A DNA stretch of 64,000 nucleotides from Cellulophaga tyrosinoxydans (GCF_900176415.1 NZ_FWXO01000001.1:1050053-1114052), one strand, 5' to 3'; counted from the stretch's first letter, positions 35,279 through 46,099 are shown. The notes: generated from the letters alone by a model not told the origin. A program made the numbers and translations.

Positions 35279-36001
35279 ATGGAAGTTAAGATGAATTTAA
35301 ATGGTAAAGTAGCATATATAACTGGAGGTTCAAAAGGCATTGGCTATGGGACCGCAAAAATACTATTGGCAGCAGGTATGAAAGTTGCCATAAGTGGTAG
35401 AACCTTAAAGTCAGTACAAGAAGCAGCAAAAAGTCTTGGTAATGAATCCAATGTTTTAGCGCTGGAATCTGATGTTACGAAGCATGAAGATGAAAATAAA
35501 GCTGTTGCTGAAATTATTAATAAATGGGGACAATTAGATGTTGTTTTAGCAAATGCAGGTGTAGGTAATTTTGCTCCAATAGATCAAATGACTGAAAAAG
35601 AATGGCATGATATGATAAACACCAATTTAAATGGCGTTTTTCATACGTTAAAAGCCTCTGTAGAAGCTTTAAAGAAATCTGAGGGGTATTACATAACTCT
35701 TGCAAGTTTAGCTGGCACAAACTTTTTTGAGAATGGGGCAGGATACAATGCTACAAAATTTGGAGTTGTTGGTTTTACACAAGCCGCTATGCTAGATTTA
35801 AGAAAATATGGGATTAAAGTGTCAACCATTATGCCTGGCTCTGTGGCAACACATTTTAATGATCATACACCATCAGAAAAAGATGCTTGGAAAATACAGC
35901 CAGAAGATATTGGAGAATTAGTATTAGATTTATTAAAAATGAATCCAAGAACCTTACCAAGTAAAATAGAAGTACGCCCAACGCGGCCAGATTTAAAATA
36001 A
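35279..36001 (+). CDS. short-chain dehydrogenase/reductase (SDR)
   Basis: 240 residues, classical SDR. The NAD(P)-binding motif is TGGSKGIGYG, the structural NAG motif is LANAGVGNF, and the catalytic Ser and Tyr-x-x-x-Lys are in TLASLAGTNFFENGAGYNATK. An Arg in the second strand region (SGRTLK) suggests NADPH preference. Substrate unknown. ATG 35279 is taken; an ATG four codons later is possible. It is convergent with the AddB-like gene, the stops only 2 bp apart. Confidence 0.88.
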   Translation: MEVKMNLNGKVAYITGGSKGIGYGTAKILLAAGMKVAISGRTLKSVQEAAKSLGNESNVLALESDVTKHEDENKAVAEIINKWGQLDVVLANAGVGNFAPIDQMTEKEWHDMINTNLNGVFHTLKASVEALKKSEGYYITLASLAGTNFFENGAGYNATKFGVVGFTQAAMLDLRKYGIKVSTIMPGSVATHFNDHTPSEKDAWKIQPEDIGELVLDLLKMNPRTLPSKIEVRPTRPDLK

Positions 36002-36003
36002 AA

Positions 36004-38733
36004 TTATACTTCCTTTTCAGTGAAGGGTATTTCAGGATTAAAGATTTCTTGGATTAATTTAATAAGCACGTTTTTATATTCTAAAAGCGTGCTTATATCA
36101 ATAATTTCTGAATTCGACGCACTAAAAAGCAACATGCCACTATTTAAATTTTTAAAAGACAAAATTCCAGCTTTTAAAGTGTGTATAGGCGTTTGGGCAT
36201 CATATAATAGCGCATAGCACAGTAATTGAAAAGCTTTACTTTTATCATAATTCAATATCAAATCTTCCCAATCTGTAATTTTAACGTTTCTCGATTCTAC
36301 TTTGCCCGTTTTATAATCCACTATTCTTTGAATGCCATCTACTTCATCAATTCTATCCAATTTACCCTTGATTTTTATGGGAATTGCTATGTTTGGAACA
36401 TTCAAAGTCAGTTCCAAAGCCTGTTCTAGGGCAAGAATTTTGATTTTATGATTGGCTATTTCAGTTATTTCTAGTCGAATAAAATTTTCAATATACTTTA
36501 AGATTACATTATAAGCTATAATATTTTTGCCTCTAGTAATATCGCCATCTGCATAGGTTTTAGTAAAATTGTTTTGTACTGTTTGTTCAATATTGGGCAA
36601 ACAATTTTCAAGCTTTGTTTTATCTAAAAATTCACCAACAAAAGGTTTGTATAAATCTTCAAGAGAATCGTGAACAATGGTACCAAAAGTGTTAGCAGCT
36701 AAACTTTCTTCAACCTCATTCAAATCGTTTATTTTTAGAATGCTTCTTTTGTAGAAATCTATTGGATTTCTAATATAGTTGGTCAATGATGTAGGTGAAA
36801 ATCCTTTACTAGCCAAATCATGAATTTGTTGGATTAACTGCGAATCTTTAGGTATACTTTCTAAATAGTGTATTGATGGCTGAACGGCTGCGGATCCAGT
36901 TATTTCGTTAATATTTTTAGAAATAAGGTCATCGGTTAACAGTTGAGTTATTAGTCTGCTCTTTTCATTACCTTCTAGAACATTAGGTTCAGTATTGTAA
37001 AGGATATATATGTTTTTAGCCCTTTGTAATAATCTGTAGAAATGATAAGTATATACGGCATCTTTTTCTTTGTACGTTGGTAGACCGTATATTTTTTTAA
37101 TATCAAAGGGGATAAAAGAATTATTAGATTTACCAGAAGGGAGTATTCCTTCATTAACAGAGGTTATAATTACCGTTTCAAAATCAAGATTTCTACTTTC
37201 TAACATTCCCATTATTTGAGTACCTTGTAATGGTTCTCCTTGAAAATCTAAGGTTTCAGAAGCTATTAACTCTTTATAGAGCGATTGTAGCGATTTAACA
37301 TCAGTAATAAAATCATGTTGCTCAACTAATAAGGCTATTTGATTAAAAATAGTATGTAATCTATATAGATACTCTAATTCTAAATTACGCTCTAACTTTT
37401 GAAAATTTTGTTTTAGTGTTTCAATGATGGACAAACAATTTTTCAAAAATGCGACTGGAGAAAAGCTTTGTTCTGAAAATAAGACTTCCAATAATTTTTC
37501 TTGATGTGGATTTAGCCCATATAATTGTTGCGTCTTAACGTAAATCCAATTTCTGGTTTTTATTTTATCTGCCAATTTATGAGCATTATTAATTCCTTCA
37601 TTTTCAAGATAAAGTTGAATATAAGGATGTGAAAGTATATCAAGAACTTGTTGGTAAAACCAGCCATTTTCTTGCTTCGATGTATATAAATCAAAATACA
37701 AATTAAAAAGTACCGCTATAGGAGTTTTATTGATGGGATAGCCCATAGTAATATTCACTCGTGCTATTTTTTCATGAATAGCGTTCATTATTGGATTTAG
37801 GAGGTTTTCATCTCCTAAAACAATAGCAGTATTTTCTAAGTTTTTGGCATTCTTGTCTTGAAGGTCTTCTAGTAGATTTCCAATATATTTTGCCTGTGAA
37901 ATATTTTTTGGCACTCCAATGATATTAATTTGTTTAGGCGTTAAATAATTAGAACTAATACCTTTTAGACTAGTCTTTTTAAGATAGTCCCAATTTTTTT
38001 GATGTTGCCGAATAAAATAGCTAGCGTCATGTATAGGATCGTTGATAAAGTGGCTATCAATATCCCAAAATATTTCAGTGGAAGGTATTTCAAGTAATTT
38101 CTGTATGATATTCTCTTCGGCTTTGTTCAGCGCATTAAAGCCTATAAAAACAAATTTTTTATCACTTAAACCTTGGGCAAATTGCGCAATGTTTTCATTG
38201 GCCGTTCTATAAGCAAAACCTTGTGTAGCAAGACCTTTGTTTAGCAAAGAAGTGTTGAAATGATTATATAACGATTCTAGGGAATTCCAAAATTTAATAT
38301 AATTTTCTATTAACGGGGTGTTGTCTTCCTTTAAATAGGAGTTCAGTTCTTGTATTGCAGATAAATGTGAAAAAATTTCTTCGGTTTTTACAAGGTATCG
38401 ATCTATTTCATTAAAATCTTGTAGTATCGTCTGCCCCCATTTAGAAAAGAGTAGAAAGTTATCTTTGTTTTTCTCTGTAGAAGTGGCACAGTATGAATTG
38501 TATAAAGCAAAGAGCTGTTCGGTATTTGTAGCGTAGTTGAGACCAGATATTTTTTCAACAAAGGTTTCTATGCTATAGATTTCTGGTCCGAAAATTGTCT
38601 TCTGCAACGTTCTGGAAATACTATTTTTTAAAAAAGTACCCGCTCTTTTACTAGGTAAAACAAATACGGTTTGGGTAAAATTAGTACCACCTTGTATTAA
38701 TTCAAAAACTACTTCTTCAATGAAACTTTGCAT
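36004..38733 (-). CDS. AddB-like PD-(D/E)XK nuclease family protein
   Basis: 909 residues from the ATG at 38733; the longer frame to 38760 would begin inside the ompA terminator. The body is an inactivated helicase-like scaffold typical of AddB, and the C-terminal nuclease shows GKLDRIDEV then RIVDYKTGKV, the D and D-Y-K of PD-(D/E)XK. A TNYIRNPIDFYKRSIL stretch precedes it as in AddB/RecB-type nucleases. It should act with the UvrD/AddA-like protein encoded at 41456-44584 in double-strand break end processing. The two genes are separated by ompA-like and kbl genes on the same strand. Confidence 0.82.
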   Translation of the reverse strand: MQSFIEEVVFELIQGGTNFTQTVFVLPSKRAGTFLKNSISRTLQKTIFGPEIYSIETFVEKISGLNYATNTEQLFALYNSYCATSTEKNKDNFLLFSKWGQTILQDFNEIDRYLVKTEEIFSHLSAIQELNSYLKEDNTPLIENYIKFWNSLESLYNHFNTSLLNKGLATQGFAYRTANENIAQFAQGLSDKKFVFIGFNALNKAEENIIQKLLEIPSTEIFWDIDSHFINDPIHDASYFIRQHQKNWDYLKKTSLKGISSNYLTPKQINIIGVPKNISQAKYIGNLLEDLQDKNAKNLENTAIVLGDENLLNPIMNAIHEKIARVNITMGYPINKTPIAVLFNLYFDLYTSKQENGWFYQQVLDILSHPYIQLYLENEGINNAHKLADKIKTRNWIYVKTQQLYGLNPHQEKLLEVLFSEQSFSPVAFLKNCLSIIETLKQNFQKLERNLELEYLYRLHTIFNQIALLVEQHDFITDVKSLQSLYKELIASETLDFQGEPLQGTQIMGMLESRNLDFETVIITSVNEGILPSGKSNNSFIPFDIKKIYGLPTYKEKDAVYTYHFYRLLQRAKNIYILYNTEPNVLEGNEKSRLITQLLTDDLISKNINEITGSAAVQPSIHYLESIPKDSQLIQQIHDLASKGFSPTSLTNYIRNPIDFYKRSILKINDLNEVEESLAANTFGTIVHDSLEDLYKPFVGEFLDKTKLENCLPNIEQTVQNNFTKTYADGDITRGKNIIAYNVILKYIENFIRLEITEIANHKIKILALEQALELTLNVPNIAIPIKIKGKLDRIDEVDGIQRIVDYKTGKVESRNVKITDWEDLILNYDKSKAFQLLCYALLYDAQTPIHTLKAGILSFKNLNSGMLLFSASNSEIIDISTLLEYKNVLIKLIQEIFNPEIPFTEKEV

Positions 38734-38746
38734 TATATAAAAATAG

Positions 38747-38775
38747 AAAAAGCTCCGCAATTGCGGAGCTTTTAT
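38747..38775 (-). terminator. terminator of the OmpA/TSP3 gene
   Basis: AAAGCTCCGCAA and TTGCGGAGCTTT make a perfect 12-bp palindrome with A/T tails on both sides. It lies just after the minus-strand OmpA gene and excludes use of the longest AddB-like start. Confidence 0.88.
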
Positions 38776-38805
38776 TTATGATTTTGAATTTAACTTTTAG
38801 TTATA

Positions 38806-40146
38806 TTACTTAACTAAGTTAATCTCAACTCTTCTGTTTTGAGTTCTACCAGATCTTGTAGCGTTAGAAGCGATAGGCTTCTCTTCACCGTAACCGATAG
38901 CAGATAATCTAAATTCTTCGATTCCTTTATCTACTAGGAATTCTTTTACTGAAAGAGCACGAGACTCAGATAAACTTTGGTTCAATTTAGCAGAACCAAC
39001 GCTATCAGTATGACCTTCTACAGTAAATTTAGCATTAGGATACTCTTTTAAGATTGTGATAATGTCAACCATTACAGAAGTAGACTCAGCTTTAATTGAA
39101 GATTTACCAGTATCAAATAAGATAGTTCTAGCATAATCATTTAATTTTTTCTGAACTTCTTCAGTTACTTCAGGACAACCTTTGTTAGCAGCAGTACCAG
39201 CAACATCTGGACACATATCATCTTTATCTAAAACACCGTCACCGTCTTTATCTAAGTAAGGACAACCTTTGTTAGCAGCAGGACCAGCTTCAGAAGGACA
39301 AGCGTCATCTTTATCAGCAACACCATCGCCATCAGCATCTGGACAACCATTTAAAGCAGCAGAACCAGCTTCAGAAGGACAAGCGTCATCTTTATCAGCA
39401 ACACCATCACCATCAGCATCTGGACAACCGTTCATTTCTTTAGAACCAGCTTCGTTTGGACAAGCATCTTTGCTATCTTCGATACCATCACCATCAGCAT
39501 CTGGACATCCGTTGAATGCTTCTAAACCAGCAACTTCTGGACAAGCATCATCTTTGTCATAAATACCATCACCATCAGTATCAGTACCACCAAATTTGAT
39601 GTTGATACCAGCTAAGTGCTGAAAATGCTTAGGTAAGTAATCTTCGAAAGCATGCTTGTAAGTAGATTGTAAAGTCAATCCAATGTTTTCAGTAAACCAA
39701 ATATTAAGACCAAGACCACCATTTGCAGTACCAGCACCAATTTCGTCTACCCAAGTATAACCACCACCGATTTCTACGAAAGGATCGATAACAGTATTCT
39801 TTAAAAAGTTATATTTAATTGTTCCATCAACACCATAGTAAGAAAGGTCATCTACAGATGTATCACCTAATTTACTAATTCTGTTTAAAGAACCTCTTGC
39901 TCCAACAGAAAAACCACCACCAACAAATCTAGAAACAGATACGTAAGAGATAGATGGAAGAATGTTCCAGTGATCAGTAGCATTGAAGAATTCATTTCCA
40001 AAAGAACTTACGTCACCGGTTGGATAAACGTCAACGGCATTAATACCAAAACCTACTTGCCATGGATTATTCTCGTCTTGCGCTTGAATGCTGTTAAATC
40101 CTACAAAAAGTAGGGCAACAACCAATAATTTGCTAAGATGTTTCAT
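38806..40146 (-). CDS. OmpA family outer membrane protein with thrombospondin type 3 repeats
   Basis: 446 residues. A signal peptide (1-22, ending SIQAQ), an eight-strand-like beta barrel (about 28-190), then five calcium-binding TSP3 repeats (about 190-320; DxDGDGxxDKDDACP...NGCP), and a C-terminal OmpA peptidoglycan-binding domain ([31 protein letters not shown]). It links outer membrane to peptidoglycan. A strong consensus promoter (40181-40210) and a strong terminator fit an abundant protein. The TSP3 DNA is locally repetitive (39250-39590). Confidence 0.93.
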   Translation of the reverse strand: MKHLSKLLVVALLFVGFNSIQAQDENNPWQVGFGINAVDVYPTGDVSSFGNEFFNATDHWNILPSISYVSVSRFVGGGFSVGARGSLNRISKLGDTSVDDLSYYGVDGTIKYNFLKNTVIDPFVEIGGGYTWVDEIGAGTANGGLGLNIWFTENIGLTLQSTYKHAFEDYLPKHFQHLAGINIKFGGTDTDGDGIYDKDDACPEVAGLEAFNGCPDADGDGIEDSKDACPNEAGSKEMNGCPDADGDGVADKDDACPSEAGSAALNGCPDADGDGVADKDDACPSEAGPAANKGCPYLDKDGDGVLDKDDMCPDVAGTAANKGCPEVTEEVQKKLNDYARTILFDTGKSSIKAESTSVMVDIITILKEYPNAKFTVEGHTDSVGSAKLNQSLSESRALSVKEFLVDKGIEEFRLSAIGYGEEKPIASNATRSGRTQNRRVEINLVK

Positions 40147-40180
40147 TTTTTAATATTTAAGTTTAAGGGTTTATTAGCTG

Positions 40181-40210
40181 CAAATGTAAGTTGTTAAGAA
40201 TTATTAACAA
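40181..40210 (-). promoter_or_regulatory. Bacteroidetes-type promoter of the OmpA gene
   Basis: Read on the minus strand: TTG, 19 bp, TACATTTG, a perfect match to the TTG/TAnnTTTG consensus, with the start site expected near 40175, about 30 bp before the ATG. Confidence 0.85.
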
Positions 40211-40259
40211 AATCAATTACCTATTTTTTTTAACACAATAAATAAGAAAAATAATACAA

Positions 40260-41453
40260 TTAGACAATTTGAAGTTTTTTTCCAACCTCGATAAAGGCCG
40301 AAATAGCCTTGTCTAAATGCTCTTTTTTGTGGGCTGCAGAAAGCTGAACTCTAATTCTAGCCTTATTTTTCGGCACAACAGGATAAAAGAACCCAATGAC
40401 ATAAATTCCTTTTTCTAAAAGCATATCGGCCATTTGTTGCGAAAGTTTAGCGTCATAAAGCATAACAGGAACTATAGCAGAATCTCCTTCAACAATGTCA
40501 AAACCAGCTTCTTTCATCCCTTTTTTGAAGTATTTTGTGTTTTTTTCAAGCTGATCTCTTAACGAAGTGTCAGATTTTAGCATCTCAAATACCTTAATAG
40601 AGGCTCCTACAATGGCTGGTGCAAGGGAATTAGAAAATAAATAAGGTCTTGATCGTTGGCGGAGCATTTCTATGATCTCTTTTTTACCAGTAGTATAACC
40701 ACCCATAGCACCACCAAGGGCCTTCCCAAGAGTTCCTGTTATTATATCTATTCGGCCCATTACACCTTTTTCTTCTAAGGTTCCTCTTCCTGTTTCTCCA
40801 ATAAAACCAGCAGAATGACATTCATCAATCATTACTAAAGCATCGTATTTATCAGCTAGATCACAAATTTTGTCTAATGGCGCTAAAACGCCATCCATTG
40901 AAAATACTCCATCGGTAACAATAATTTTAAACCTAGCGCCATCCTTGTTTGCTTGTTTTAACTGTTCTTCTAAATCTGCCATATCATTATTGGCATATCT
41001 ATAGCGCATAGCTTTGCATAAGCGAACACCATCTATGATTGATGCATGGTTTAAAGAATCGGATATAATGGCATCTTCAGCAGACAAAAGTGGTTCAAAA
41101 ACCCCACCATTAGCGTCAAAAGCGGCTGCATACAATATAGTGTCTTCAGTTTGATAAAAATCGGCAATTGTTTTTTCTAAGGTTTTATGTATGTCTTGGG
41201 TTCCACAAATGAAACGTACAGACGACATTCCAAAACCATGACTGTCTAATGCATCTTTTGCAGCTTGTACTACTTCAGGATGTGAAGACAGACCTAAATA
41301 GTTGTTTGCACAAAAATTAATTACTTGCTCGCCTGTGCTTATCGTAATCACAGCATCTTGCGGTGAAGTAATGATTCTTTCTTTTTTAAATAAACCAGAT
41401 TCTTTTATAGTTTCTAGCTCTTCTGTTAAATACTCTTTTATTTTACCGTACAT
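40260..41453 (-). CDS. kbl: glycine C-acetyltransferase (2-amino-3-ketobutyrate CoA ligase)
   Basis: 397 residues, alpha-oxoamine synthase family. PLP-binding lysine in [14 protein letters not shown], with the preceding [10 protein letters not shown] aspartate/His motif and [14 protein letters not shown] substrate region. It cleaves 2-amino-3-ketobutyrate with CoA to glycine and acetyl-CoA in threonine breakdown. The start codon is 2 bp after the stop of the AddA-like gene, so the two are cotranscribed although functionally unrelated. Confidence 0.93.
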   Translation of the reverse strand: MYGKIKEYLTEELETIKESGLFKKERIITSPQDAVITISTGEQVINFCANNYLGLSSHPEVVQAAKDALDSHGFGMSSVRFICGTQDIHKTLEKTIADFYQTEDTILYAAAFDANGGVFEPLLSAEDAIISDSLNHASIIDGVRLCKAMRYRYANNDMADLEEQLKQANKDGARFKIIVTDGVFSMDGVLAPLDKICDLADKYDALVMIDECHSAGFIGETGRGTLEEKGVMGRIDIITGTLGKALGGAMGGYTTGKKEIIEMLRQRSRPYLFSNSLAPAIVGASIKVFEMLKSDTSLRDQLEKNTKYFKKGMKEAGFDIVEGDSAIVPVMLYDAKLSQQMADMLLEKGIYVIGFFYPVVPKNKARIRVQLSAAHKKEHLDKAISAFIEVGKKLQIV

Positions 41454-41455
41454 GT

Positions 41456-44400
41456 TTATATAAATTCTGGAGTTATATCATCGTTAATATATACAATGAT
41501 CTTTTTATTTATGCTATAATTCATTTCTTCTAATGCCTGTGCATATGCATTTATCTGATCTTGATACGTAATATTTCTGCTACCGGTTTTATAATCTATT
41601 ATTGTAGCTGAGTTATTATTAGTATCAAATACAATTCTGTCTGGGCGCAAAATTATACCATTTTTAGTGATAATTTCTGCTTCATTTTTAACAGTTATAT
41701 TTTGGGTATAATATTCGTTTAGTACAGGATGTTGAATAATCGCTAATACCTTACTTTTTAAAGAGGACACATCTTTTTCATTTATTGAACCTTTTTGAAC
41801 TAATTGTTCAAAACTTGATGCAATGTCGTTTTCGGTTTCAATTAAACTTAATAAGTAATGGATAGTGTTACCTTTGGATAGTGCTGCTTCTACTGTGGTG
41901 TCCCAAAGCATGCCAGACTTGGTTACTATTTTAAAACTTGATCTTTCTTTATAAGAGTATTGAAATTTTATGGTTTGCTCTTCAGTATGAGTTGATGCAT
42001 TAGCTGTATTTAAATTTAATGTGCCAAAAGCATATTCCAACTTGGCATCATCCCACATACCCATTTGCATTAAGTATTTTATAAAAAGACCTGAATAGTA
42101 ATCTAATTTAGGTTCTGAGTTTTTGCCAGAATATTCTTTTTTACTTATAATGAATAGGTTTTTTACCGCTCTTGTTAATGCAACGTATAATACGTTAAAG
42201 GCATCTAGTTCTAGTTTCTCGTTTTCATCATTATATTTTGCTTCTGCAGCGTCATTATAATTTACCACTTCTTTATTCTTATTGATAAGGAGCTGATTAA
42301 ATCCATTAAATTCATCCGAATTTATAGGAACCCACATTTTTGGTTTTATTTCCTTATATATATGACTGTTGGCAAATGGAAAAATAACCACAGGGAATTC
42401 TAGCCCCTTAGATTTATGAATTGTCATTATTTGCACAGCATTCATTGCGTTTGGAGCGCTAATGCTTAAACTTTCTTTTTTCTTTTCCCAATAGCTTAAG
42501 AATAATGTCGCACTTGCACCTTGTTTATATTCAACATCAATCACCTCATCGAGTAAATAGGTTACATAGGCATCGGAATCTGCGACTAAATTAAAAACTT
42601 TTATTGCTAGTTCAAACCCGTCATATACTGAGGATTGCCTTAGCGTATTAAAATTAAAACCATACTGTTTAGCTAGGTGTTCCTCTAAGTTTTTTAGATT
42701 ATTATTAATGTATTGATGTATGTTTTCTGATGCCGTACTTAAAAACAATAAAATAGCATAGGCAGCCTCTAAATCATCTGTGTCTACACTATATTTAAGT
42801 AAATTGATTAAGAAATTTACACGGGGATTGCTTTTAAGTAATAAAGTTTCTGAAGAAATGATAGGAATTTTATTTTCACTCAAAAATTCAGCAAGTAGCA
42901 CACCGTTTTTTTTATCGCGTACAAGAATGCATATATCCTTTAATGGATGATGTAATGCTACAACCTTTTGTATTGTTTTTAGAACTTCGTTACAATACAA
43001 CTCGATTTCGTTTTTATCCTCTTCATCAATAAAAGAGAGTTGTACGTACCCTCCTTTTAGGCTGTTTGTTTTTTGATTATTACCATTTTCAAAAAGTGTT
43101 TTATAAATGGTATTATTTATATTAGGACTAATCGCCGTAAAAAAATTATTATTAAATTTTATTACTTCATCATAGCTGCGATAATTAGCGGGTAGGTTTT
43201 CAACTTCAGGAGAAACAACAAAAGGATCTTTAGTTTTATTAATAAGATTAAGAAATTGCTCAGCTTTTCCACCTCTCCATCTATAAATGGCTTGTTTAGC
43301 ATCGCCTACTAACAATAAGGAACCTTTATTTCCTTTTTCATCTATACCCTCCAGGGCATTACCAATTAATGGAATTAAATTTTCCCATTGCAGTTCGGAA
43401 GTATCTTGGAATTCGTCAATAAAATAATGGCGATATTTTTCTCCTAATCGCTCGTATATAAAAGGTACTGGCTGGTTTTTTATTTCTTTTGATATAATTG
43501 CATTAAAAGTTGCTAAAGGAATTTCATCGCGCTCCAATTCTAAATTTTTAATTTCCTGTTGCAATGCATTAAGTACTGTTAACGGAACAATGTTTTTATA
43601 GGCATTTTTTAAAAAAGATACTTCAAAAAAAGATTCCTTTATTATTTGGAAATGACTATTGAATGCAGCATGTAGATTATCAATCGTTGCTTTTTTATCT
43701 TCGGATAATGTTTTGGTATAGAGGGTTGTATTTTCAAAATCTTGTTTCCAGGCAGCTGTAAAATTAATGTTGGAGTTTAATTCAACTACATCAACCATAA
43801 ACTTTGAAAACCAATTGCGATAAAAATCTGTTATTTCCAATCCATTTTCCTCCATTAAATCAAGATTGGTTTGTGCTGCCTGTGTTATTTTAGTTTCTAG
43901 GGCTTTAATTTTAGCCTTAAGTAGTTTTTTTAATTGGCCAAAATCTGCTATATTTTTTGTAGAAAGTTCTTCTAATGCATATTGATACTTTTCTTTAAAA
44001 AGCAACTCTCTGCCCATGTCAAATATATCCTTAGAAACATCCCAACTTTTATCTTCATTAGCCTTTTCGATGGCAAAAGCAATTAATACTTGGGTTAAAG
44101 TCGGATCAATGCCTGCTTTGCTTACCAAACGATCTACCGCTTCACTTAGTAATAAATTGGTATCTAAAACAACTTCAAAATTTTGAGGTAGTTTTAAATC
44201 CTTAGCAAAAGTTCGTATAAGTCTATGTGTAAATTTATCAATCGTAGAAACATCAAAAAAGGCATAATTATGTAAAATTTCTTTTAATACCTTTTTAGCT
44301 CTTTTTTGTAATGTAGCAGTATCAAGGTTCAATTCCTCAGCAATATTTAAAAACATTGGGGGTGCACTAGCTGCATCAGTTACATTTCCAAATTGAAGTA

Positions 44401-44584
44401 GGCTATTGATAATTCGTTCTTTCATTTCATTTACAGCCTTATTTGTAAATGTAATGGCTAAAATTTCTCGGTAATTAGCGGCGTTCTCTTTTGCTAGTAT
44501 AATTTTTAAATATGATTTAGCAAGAGTGTAGGTCTTTCCAGACCCTGCTGAAGCATTATAAATTTTATACAAAGAGTTTTGCAT
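41456..44584 (-). CDS. UvrD/AddA-like helicase-nuclease (RecB family)
   Basis: 1042 residues. Walker A is A11-S-A-G-S-G-K17-T, followed by [16 protein letters not shown] (Ia), [13 protein letters not shown] (II), [13 protein letters not shown] (III), [15 protein letters not shown] (V) and VALTRA (VI): superfamily 1A helicase. The C-terminal nuclease has LRPDRIVFD then ATIIDYKTG. With the AddB-like protein it should resect DNA breaks for RecA loading. No long intergenic gap on its 5' side other than the SOD promoter region (divergent genes). Confidence 0.9.
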   Translation of the reverse strand: MQNSLYKIYNASAGSGKTYTLAKSYLKIILAKENAANYREILAITFTNKAVNEMKERIINSLLQFGNVTDAASAPPMFLNIAEELNLDTATLQKRAKKVLKEILHNYAFFDVSTIDKFTHRLIRTFAKDLKLPQNFEVVLDTNLLLSEAVDRLVSKAGIDPTLTQVLIAFAIEKANEDKSWDVSKDIFDMGRELLFKEKYQYALEELSTKNIADFGQLKKLLKAKIKALETKITQAAQTNLDLMEENGLEITDFYRNWFSKFMVDVVELNSNINFTAAWKQDFENTTLYTKTLSEDKKATIDNLHAAFNSHFQIIKESFFEVSFLKNAYKNIVPLTVLNALQQEIKNLELERDEIPLATFNAIISKEIKNQPVPFIYERLGEKYRHYFIDEFQDTSELQWENLIPLIGNALEGIDEKGNKGSLLLVGDAKQAIYRWRGGKAEQFLNLINKTKDPFVVSPEVENLPANYRSYDEVIKFNNNFFTAISPNINNTIYKTLFENGNNQKTNSLKGGYVQLSFIDEEDKNEIELYCNEVLKTIQKVVALHHPLKDICILVRDKKNGVLLAEFLSENKIPIISSETLLLKSNPRVNFLINLLKYSVDTDDLEAAYAILLFLSTASENIHQYINNNLKNLEEHLAKQYGFNFNTLRQSSVYDGFELAIKVFNLVADSDAYVTYLLDEVIDVEYKQGASATLFLSYWEKKKESLSISAPNAMNAVQIMTIHKSKGLEFPVVIFPFANSHIYKEIKPKMWVPINSDEFNGFNQLLINKNKEVVNYNDAAEAKYNDENEKLELDAFNVLYVALTRAVKNLFIISKKEYSGKNSEPKLDYYSGLFIKYLMQMGMWDDAKLEYAFGTLNLNTANASTHTEEQTIKFQYSYKERSSFKIVTKSGMLWDTTVEAALSKGNTIHYLLSLIETENDIASSFEQLVQKGSINEKDVSSLKSKVLAIIQHPVLNEYYTQNITVKNEAEIITKNGIILRPDRIVFDTNNNSATIIDYKTGSRNITYQDQINAYAQALEEMNYSINKKIIVYINDDITPEFI

Positions 44585-44660
44585 GTGCTTTTTCCTTGCA
44601 AATTACGCAATCTTATAGAGTTCTTAACAAATTATTAGTGGAATTAGTTTCTTAAAACAT

Positions 44661-44668
44661 TAACTTTG
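44661..44668 (+). promoter_or_regulatory. -7 box (TAACTTTG) of the SOD gene
   Basis: A TAnnTTTG match 36 bp before the sodA-type ATG; no clear TTG at the usual spacing. Confidence 0.55.
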
Positions 44669-44703
44669 TTAAACAACAATTTATTAATTAAAACAAAAAA
44701 ATT

Positions 44704-45312
44704 ATGGCCTTTGAATTACCAAAATTACCATATGCATATGATGCACTGGAACCAAATATAGATGCTAGAACTATGGAAATTCACCATACAAAACATCATA
44801 ATGGGTATACTACTAATTTGAATAATGCTATTGCTGGCACCGATTTAGAACGTAGTTCTATTGAAGAGATCTTAACTAAATTAGATATGAATAATGCTGC
44901 TGTTAGAAATAATGGCGGAGGATTTTATAATCATTCTTTATTTTGGGAAGTTATGTCGCCAAACGGTGGTGATAAACCATCAGGAGAATTAGCAAAAGCT
45001 ATTGATAGTGCGTTTGGTTCTTTCGATGCTTTTAAAGATTCTTTTTCTAAAGCTGCTGCAACTAGATTTGGCTCTGGATGGGCATGGCTTTGTGTTCATA
45101 AAGGAGGAAAATTAGAAATTTGTTCCACGCCAAATCAAGATAATCCATTAATGCCAGGAATAGGTTGTGGTGGATTCCCAATTTTAGGATTGGATGTTTG
45201 GGAACACGCTTATTATTTAAATTATCAAAACAGAAGACCAGATTATATTACTTCTTTTTTCAATGTAATTAATTGGGATAAAGTTTCTGCTTTATATGCT
45301 TCTAACAAATAA
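44704..45312 (+). CDS. sodA: superoxide dismutase (Fe/Mn)
   Basis: 202 residues. Metal ligands are visible: H27 (EIHHTKHH), the His of YNHSLFW, and D and H in [10 protein letters not shown]. The [14 protein letters not shown] and SGWAWL segments are family signatures. It dismutates superoxide in the cytoplasm; no signal peptide. Whether iron or manganese is used cannot be told. A strong terminator follows. Confidence 0.95.
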   Translation: MAFELPKLPYAYDALEPNIDARTMEIHHTKHHNGYTTNLNNAIAGTDLERSSIEEILTKLDMNNAAVRNNGGGFYNHSLFWEVMSPNGGDKPSGELAKAIDSAFGSFDAFKDSFSKAAATRFGSGWAWLCVHKGGKLEICSTPNQDNPLMPGIGCGGFPILGLDVWEHAYYLNYQNRRPDYITSFFNVINWDKVSALYASNK

Positions 45313-45337
45313 GAAAAATCATTTTTTTAGTATATAG

Positions 45338-45371
45338 AAAAACCCGCTAGTAATTTTACTAGCGGGTTTTT
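45338..45371. terminator. bidirectional terminator after sodA
   Basis: AAAAACCCGCTAGTA and TACTAGCGGGTTTTT enclose a 4-base loop: a perfect stem with A and T tails that would stop transcription from sodA and from the minus-strand sRNA array. Confidence 0.92.
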
Positions 45372-45384
45372 ATTTTATGAAAAT

Positions 45385-45454
45385 AGAAAAGGGTAGATTT
45401 CTCTACCCTTTTCATCCCAAATCTTACCATAAACTTAACCTACTTATGCTATGG
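45385..45454 (-). ncRNA. tandem sRNA copy 1
   Basis: Minus-strand RNA of about 70 nt. The conserved 5' part begins CCATAGCATAAGTAGG; the 3' part is a terminator stem GGGTAGA/TCTACCC with a T-tail. Its promoter on the minus strand is TTG, 19 bp, TAACTTAG, ending 5 bases before CCATAGC. Unlike the other copies it has T instead of C before ATGG (TATGG), extending the pairing of CCATA. Confidence 0.8.
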
Positions 45455-45587
45455 CATTGCTAAGTTACTGGTATTGTGAGAAATATCAAAAGAATAGTGA
45501 ACTTTTTATAACGTAATTGCGATTTTTTTTAACATTATTAAATGTAAAAAATGCAATAACTACGATAATGTGCTGATTATCAGAAAT

Positions 45588-45658
45588 GAAAAAGGCAGAG
45601 TGTATCTCTGCCTTTTTCCCCCAAATCTTACCATGAACTTAACCTACTTATGCTATGG
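45588..45658 (-). ncRNA. tandem sRNA copy 2
   Basis: About 70 nt on the minus strand. The same 39-nt 5' part as its neighbours, then a different terminator stem, GGCAGAG/CTCTGCC, fully paired, with a T-tail. A perfect TAnnTTTG box (TACTTTTG) ends 5 bases before CCATAGC, with TTC 21 bp upstream in place of TTG. Confidence 0.82.
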
Positions 45659-45791
45659 TCCTCCAAAAGTAGTAGATGATTTAGATTCTTGAGAATGTTT
45701 TAGATGAAAGTCTTGTTAACAAGTTGAAATACCATTTTAGGGTAGTTTTGATAAAAAAGTTGAAGTTTGATATAGGGGAAATAGTAAAAAT

Positions 45792-45860
45792 AAAAAGGTA
45801 GAGCATTGCTCCACCTTTTTCCCCAAATCTTACCATGAACTTAACCTACTTATGCTATGG
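45792..45860 (-). ncRNA. tandem sRNA copy 3
   Basis: About 69 nt on the minus strand. The terminator stem GGTGGAG/CTCTACC has one G-U pair on the minus-strand RNA; the plus-strand RNA would have an A-C mismatch, so the minus strand is the expressed one. Its promoter (45866-45897) is the best match of the four. Confidence 0.85.
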
Positions 45861-45865
45861 TTCTT

Positions 45866-45897
45866 CAAATATAGTGGGTGTATATGCAGTAGTACAA
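45866..45897 (-). promoter_or_regulatory. promoter of sRNA copy 3
   Basis: Minus strand: TTG, 21 bp, TATATTTG, a perfect match to the Bacteroidetes consensus; the box ends 5 bases before the CCATAGC that would be the RNA 5' end. Confidence 0.82.
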
Positions 45898-45966
45898 TTT
45901 ATTAGTTCAATATCAAGAATAAAAGGCAAACGGTCGTATTTGATTATTTCTGTAGATATGGCAAAT

Positions 45967-46036
45967 AAAAAAGGCGAAGTTAGACTCCGCCTTTTTCCCC
46001 AAATCTTACCATGAACTTAACCTACTTATGCTATGG
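45967..46036 (-). ncRNA. tandem sRNA copy 4
   Basis: About 70 nt on the minus strand. The stem GGCGGAG/CTTCGCC is paired with one G-U on the minus strand only. The promoter is the weakest (TAATTTTA, 6 bases before CCATAGC, no TTG at the right distance). It is the first copy after purF. Confidence 0.8.
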
Positions 46037-46099
46037 CAAGCCTAAAATTACTGTTGGTCGTCGCTGAAATGGCTACAATTACGATAATCGGTAATATTC

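Noticed and set aside
38734-38760. Longer start for the AddB-like gene
   Set aside because: The extra nine codons overlap the ompA terminator stem; ATG 38733 is downstream of it and gives a normal start.
39269-39562. Antisense ORF of 97 codons in the OmpA gene
   Set aside because: It is a reverse-frame shadow of the TSP3 repeats; its repetitive Ser/Ala-rich translation follows from the Asp/Gly-rich repeats on the other strand.
45385-46036. Regularly spaced conserved repeats that could look like a CRISPR array
   Set aside because: Units are about 70 nt with 105-135-bp variable gaps, carry terminator hairpins and their own promoters, and no cas genes are near. They are better explained as small RNA genes.
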